In this document: one piece after another, positions 61,115 to 64,000 of the stretch
Layout of the letters: the number at the start of each line of letters is the position of its first letter
How positions within the stretch are numbered: position 1 is the stretch's first letter
From: Microvirga sp. BSC39
Lineage (GTDB): Bacteria; Pseudomonadota; Alphaproteobacteria; Rhizobiales; Beijerinckiaceae
Direction of reading: 5' to 3'
Assembly: GCF_000739015.1 (NCBI RefSeq)
Contig: NZ_JPUG01000052.1
Location: 62,001-126,000, forward strand
Length of the DNA: 64,000 bases
Notes under the pieces: model-generated
The model's database searches: none
The model's input: only the letters and a program-made list of their open reading frames with translations
Told to the model about the DNA's origin: nothing
Made by a program: the position numbers and the translations under genes

Positions 61115-61573
61115 GCCTGTGCCTCCTGCGTCAGGGCTGTTTGGCAGGGGGAGGGGCGGGAGGCAAGGGTCGTTCTTGGGTTCTAGTGGAGGTGCAATCA
61201 TCTTAAAGCTCAAAGGTGAGCCTAATGTATGTCTCAGTTGAGGATATGTGGGCAAAAATGAGCCATTCGTTCAATTACGTCTCATGCGGCACTCACTGCT
61301 GCGTCCTGCATAAACAACGTTTATTGGGTCTTCCCATAGGCGTTAAACCTTGAAGTGCATGCATTCGGATTGCTGCGGACAGCCCGTACATCAGTTGCGA
61401 TGCCGGAATTCGTTTGCTGATGGGAATTCTGCCCGCCTAGATGTGCTGGCCCCTCAATCCCTGATGTGCCGCTCCGCACATTAAATCATCTCCCTTAGGG
61501 TAGTTTGCCTAGTGTTATTGATATAACATAAAGTGTCGAAATGTGGACACGATTTATTTATGTGGAGGATGGA
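61115..61573. other. AT-rich intergenic region upstream of the second RTX gene
   Basis: About 460 bases between divergent pyrE and the RTX locus contain no credible gene. Base composition falls from G+C-rich to clearly AT-rich after about 61180. Stretches such as 61500-61560 (agtgttattgatataaca) look like promoter DNA. A TGGAGG ribosome-binding site ends the region at 61563-61568. Confidence 0.5.
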
Positions 61574-64000
61574 ATGGCAGAGCTTTCAAAGTAGGACAAT
61601 CAAATCAACTTTGCTTCAACCGGCGAGCCCTATGAACTGCAGGTGACAGCGCTGAAGGACGGCACGTTCGTTGCTGTCTGGACTCGATTCGACGGCGATT
61701 TCGATGTCGTTGCACAAATCTACAACGCTGATGGAACACCGAAAAACGATCCCTTCCAGGTCAATACGTCTGATACGGCTCAGAATGGAACGTCCGCACC
61801 TTCCTCCCAGAGAAAGCCGGTCGTCACCGCCCTCAAGGATGGTGGCTTTGCTGTAGCTTGGATGGATTATACTCAAGGGCCGACAGGCATCGACATCAGG
61901 GCCCGGGTCTTCTCTGCAAATGGTACAGCCAGGAGCGACGATTTCGTTGCGACAAGCACGACCTTTAGCGACCAGACTTCACCTCGCATTGCTTCTTATG
62001 GTGATGGCTTCATTGTCTCCGCTCTAAGACATGAAGGCTCAACCGGGGTCGGCACGAGAGTATTTGATGCAACTGGCAACACCATTGATTTCGGGTTGGC
62101 CGGAAATTTTGAATCGCACTCCGTCGCAGCTATGGCTGGGTCGCCTCAGGGTGCCCGTTATGCTGGCATGTTCATTTCAGCGGCGCTGGACCCTAACAAC
62201 AGTCAAATTTTGCTCGGCGCTCATAACGGCGCAATTGTCGAAGAAACTATGACGATCGCGACTGGAGTCTTTCCAAGCGATGTCGTTGTTACTGCACTAG
62301 CTAACGGGCGCTTCGTCGTCACTTGGGTGGATCCTGATACCGAGCGCTTTCCGGATCTCACATATAAAATCAAAGCCGTCATTTTCGAAGCTGATGGTGA
62401 CAGATCTGCAGTATGGGAGCTCATCTCATCGACGTTAGAGATTAATAAGCCCGTTGTTGCTGCGCTTCCTGATGGCGGATTTGCTTTAGCATACGAGAGA
62501 GATGGAGATGTTCGGGCACAGGTGCATAATGCAACCGGTTCGATGACCGCCAGTCCGACACTGTTCACGGCGATCTCGCCGAACGTCAGGCGGAGCCTAC
62601 AATTACGGTTTTGCCCGATGGGCGGTTTATCGTTGGCTGGGAGAACCTTGGACAAGGAGCCTCACCAAGTGTCCGCGCCCAGATTATGGACAACCGTGAT
62701 GCCCAAGACTGGCACGGTGGCGCTGGCGGAGACAGTTTCGTAGGTACCATCTACACTGATACGCTGAATGGTCATACCGGCAATGATACTCTCTATGGCG
62801 GTCACGGGAATGACACGCTTGAGGATGGTGAGGGCGATGACACCCTCAGCGGTGGAGCGGGTGACGACCTCCTGTTCGCTGGCGCTGGCAACGACAGGCT
62901 GTATGGTGGCTCGCTAAGTGCTGCCGCAGGCTGGGACATGGCCAGCTACCGGAAAGCCGGCGCCATCGTCCTCAACCTCACCACCAAGGAACATGGTGGC
63001 GCCGCTGCAGGCGATCAGTTTCATGGCATAAACGCCTATTCGGGCTCTACCTTCGGCGATCGCATGACCGGCGCAGACGGTGGCGATGAGTTTTATGGCG
63101 ATGCAGGCAATGATACCCTGGAAGGCGTTGGTGGAAACGACTCTCTCTTCGGTGAGACCGGTGACGACATGCTTAAGGGCGGTGCCGGCAACGACGTGCT
63201 CAATGGCGGCGCAGGCAAGAACACTGCCGTGTTTTCCGGCCACCGGGCCGATTACACGATCAGTGCTCCCGATGCCAACGGCCGTGTGACGGTTACCGGA
63301 ACCGACGGTACCGACACGCTGACGGACATTCGGCTGCTGCGCTTCGAGAGCGCAGGTCAGGTCGAGATGGTGGCTCTCACCAACGCGACTCCCACCAACC
63401 TGCAGCTGTCGGATAGCAGCATTCAGGAGAACGCGCCTCACCGCGCCGGGGTGGGCACGCTGTCGGCCAGGGATGCAGACGGGGACACGCTCACCTACAC
63501 CCTGATGCCCGGCTCCAGCTCGGCCTTTGCAATTGTGGGCAACAAGCTGGTGGTCAACGGCCCGCTCGATTTCGAGACGAAGCCCAATCATCAAGTCACG
63601 ATCCAGGCTGACGACGGCTTTGGCGGGAAGACCACACTGGCCGTGACCATCACGGTGACGGACAAGACGGACGAGACGACCCCGTTCACCCTCTGGGGCA
63701 CGCCGCAGGCGGACGTGCTCACAGGCGAGAACGGCAACGACACGATCTATGGCAGCGGCGCCAACGACGTGCTCTCGGGTCTGGCTGGGGACGACCGGCT
63801 CCATGGCGGGGTCGGCAACGATCTGCTCACAGGGGGCGCGGGCAAGGACGTTTTCGTGTTCGACATGCGTGCGAACAAGCGCACCAACGTCGACAAGATC
63901 AGCGACTTCCGCTTCCAGGACGACAGCATCTACCTGGAGAACCGGTACTTCACCAAGCTGGGCTCCGGCACGGCCTCCAAGCCGAAGAAGTTCAAGTCCG
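61574..64000 (+). pseudogene. RTX-type calcium-binding protein gene, disrupted and cut by the window edge
   Basis: The likely start ATG at 61574 has a TGGAGG site. Codon 7 is TAG (61592-61594), after which the same frame encodes beta-propeller-like repeats (VTALKDGTFVAVW, VVTALKDGGFAVAW, VVAALPDGGFALAY) to about 62565. The coding frame then shifts by -1. The continuing frame reads EPTITVLPDGRFIVGWEN and RTX nonapeptides (GHTGNDTLYGG, GGNDSLFGE), a cadherin-like domain (near 63400-63660) and a second RTX block, still open at 64000. One missing G near 62569 would restore the frame. The first part is AT-richer than the shared 3' part. Confidence 0.78.

Noticed and set aside
62750..63900. Tandem repeats that could suggest a CRISPR array
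   Set aside because: The short repeats are in frame and encode RTX nonapeptides (GGxGxDxxx pattern). Spacing is irregular at the nucleotide level and no cas genes are present.

Overview
The window looks like a chromosomal segment of a high-G+C alphaproteobacterium of the order Hyphomicrobiales (Rhizobiales), most likely Methylobacteriaceae and close to Microvirga. This is an inference from protein character, not a database result. The clues are a porin that begins MKLVKSLFLG and has the Brucella/rhizobial mature start ADLPVKK, a CIRCE-controlled groESL operon, an HWE-type histidine kinase, many orphan periplasmic binding proteins, REP-like palindromes, and RTX proteins with a shared C-terminal module. 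I see no phage, integrase, transposase or CRISPR array. Most of the window is core and metabolic DNA.

Layout. 1-7.3 kb: the 3' end of lolA, purC, tyrS, an alpha/beta hydrolase, a stand-alone EAL phosphodiesterase, two small membrane proteins, an L,D-transpeptidase lipoprotein and a tyrosine phosphatase. 7.3-10.4 kb: a copper-efflux operon, copA-cueR, with a textbook CueR promoter. 10.4-19.9 kb: mixed single genes (EEP-family hydrolase, glutathione transferase, glycosyltransferase, RidA, tRNA-Ser(GCT), YidB-like protein), a sarcosine/N-methyltryptophan oxidase-like flavoenzyme followed by a LivK-type binding protein, small orphan genes and a Crp/Fnr regulator. 20.2-26.5 kb: amidase, trhO-slyX, a short PhnA-like protein, CIRCE-groES-groEL and an LD-carboxypeptidase. 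26.8-29.1 kb: an orphan TRAP binding protein and a luciferase-like monooxygenase. 29.2-37.2 kb: a dipeptide-type ABC transporter on the minus strand. Its ATPase gene is separated from its permease and binding-protein genes by an aldehyde dehydrogenase, a short-chain dehydrogenase, a repeat block and an opposing DUF2218 gene. 37.3-42.7 kb: coniferyl-aldehyde-dehydrogenase-like enzyme, a Cache-HAMP-PAS-HWE kinase and a Uup-type ABC-F ATPase.

42.9-45.0 kb holds an RTX calcium-binding protein gene split into two overlapping frames. It is followed by dodecin, a DUF533/TerB-like protein and a DUF4142 lipoprotein. 46.9-52.6 kb is a tyrosine/homogentisate catabolism neighbourhood: a VOC protein and a fumarylacetoacetase-family gene on the minus strand, and marR-maiA-hppD on the plus strand. 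Between them lie a second orphan TRAP binding protein and an uncharacterised secreted protein. Two tandem GTTGC-N4-GCAAC palindromes precede marR. Homogentisate dioxygenase is not in the window. 53-61 kb: major porin, alpha/beta hydrolase, soluble lytic transglycosylase, dapA-smpB, a double-ACT protein, a NYN-domain protein and pyrE. The right edge (61.5-64.0 kb) holds a second RTX gene. It shares its C-terminal cassette with the first one but has an in-frame amber codon at position 7 and a frameshift, so it reads as a pseudogene unless recoded.

The candidates most worth a second look are the two RTX loci (shared 3' cassette, unrelated 5' modules, both frame-disrupted), the MarR operator pair on the tyrosine operon, the direct composite palindromic repeats bracketing the transporter block, and the LivK plus FAD-oxidase pairing. 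I found no clearly novel multi-gene defence or mobile system.
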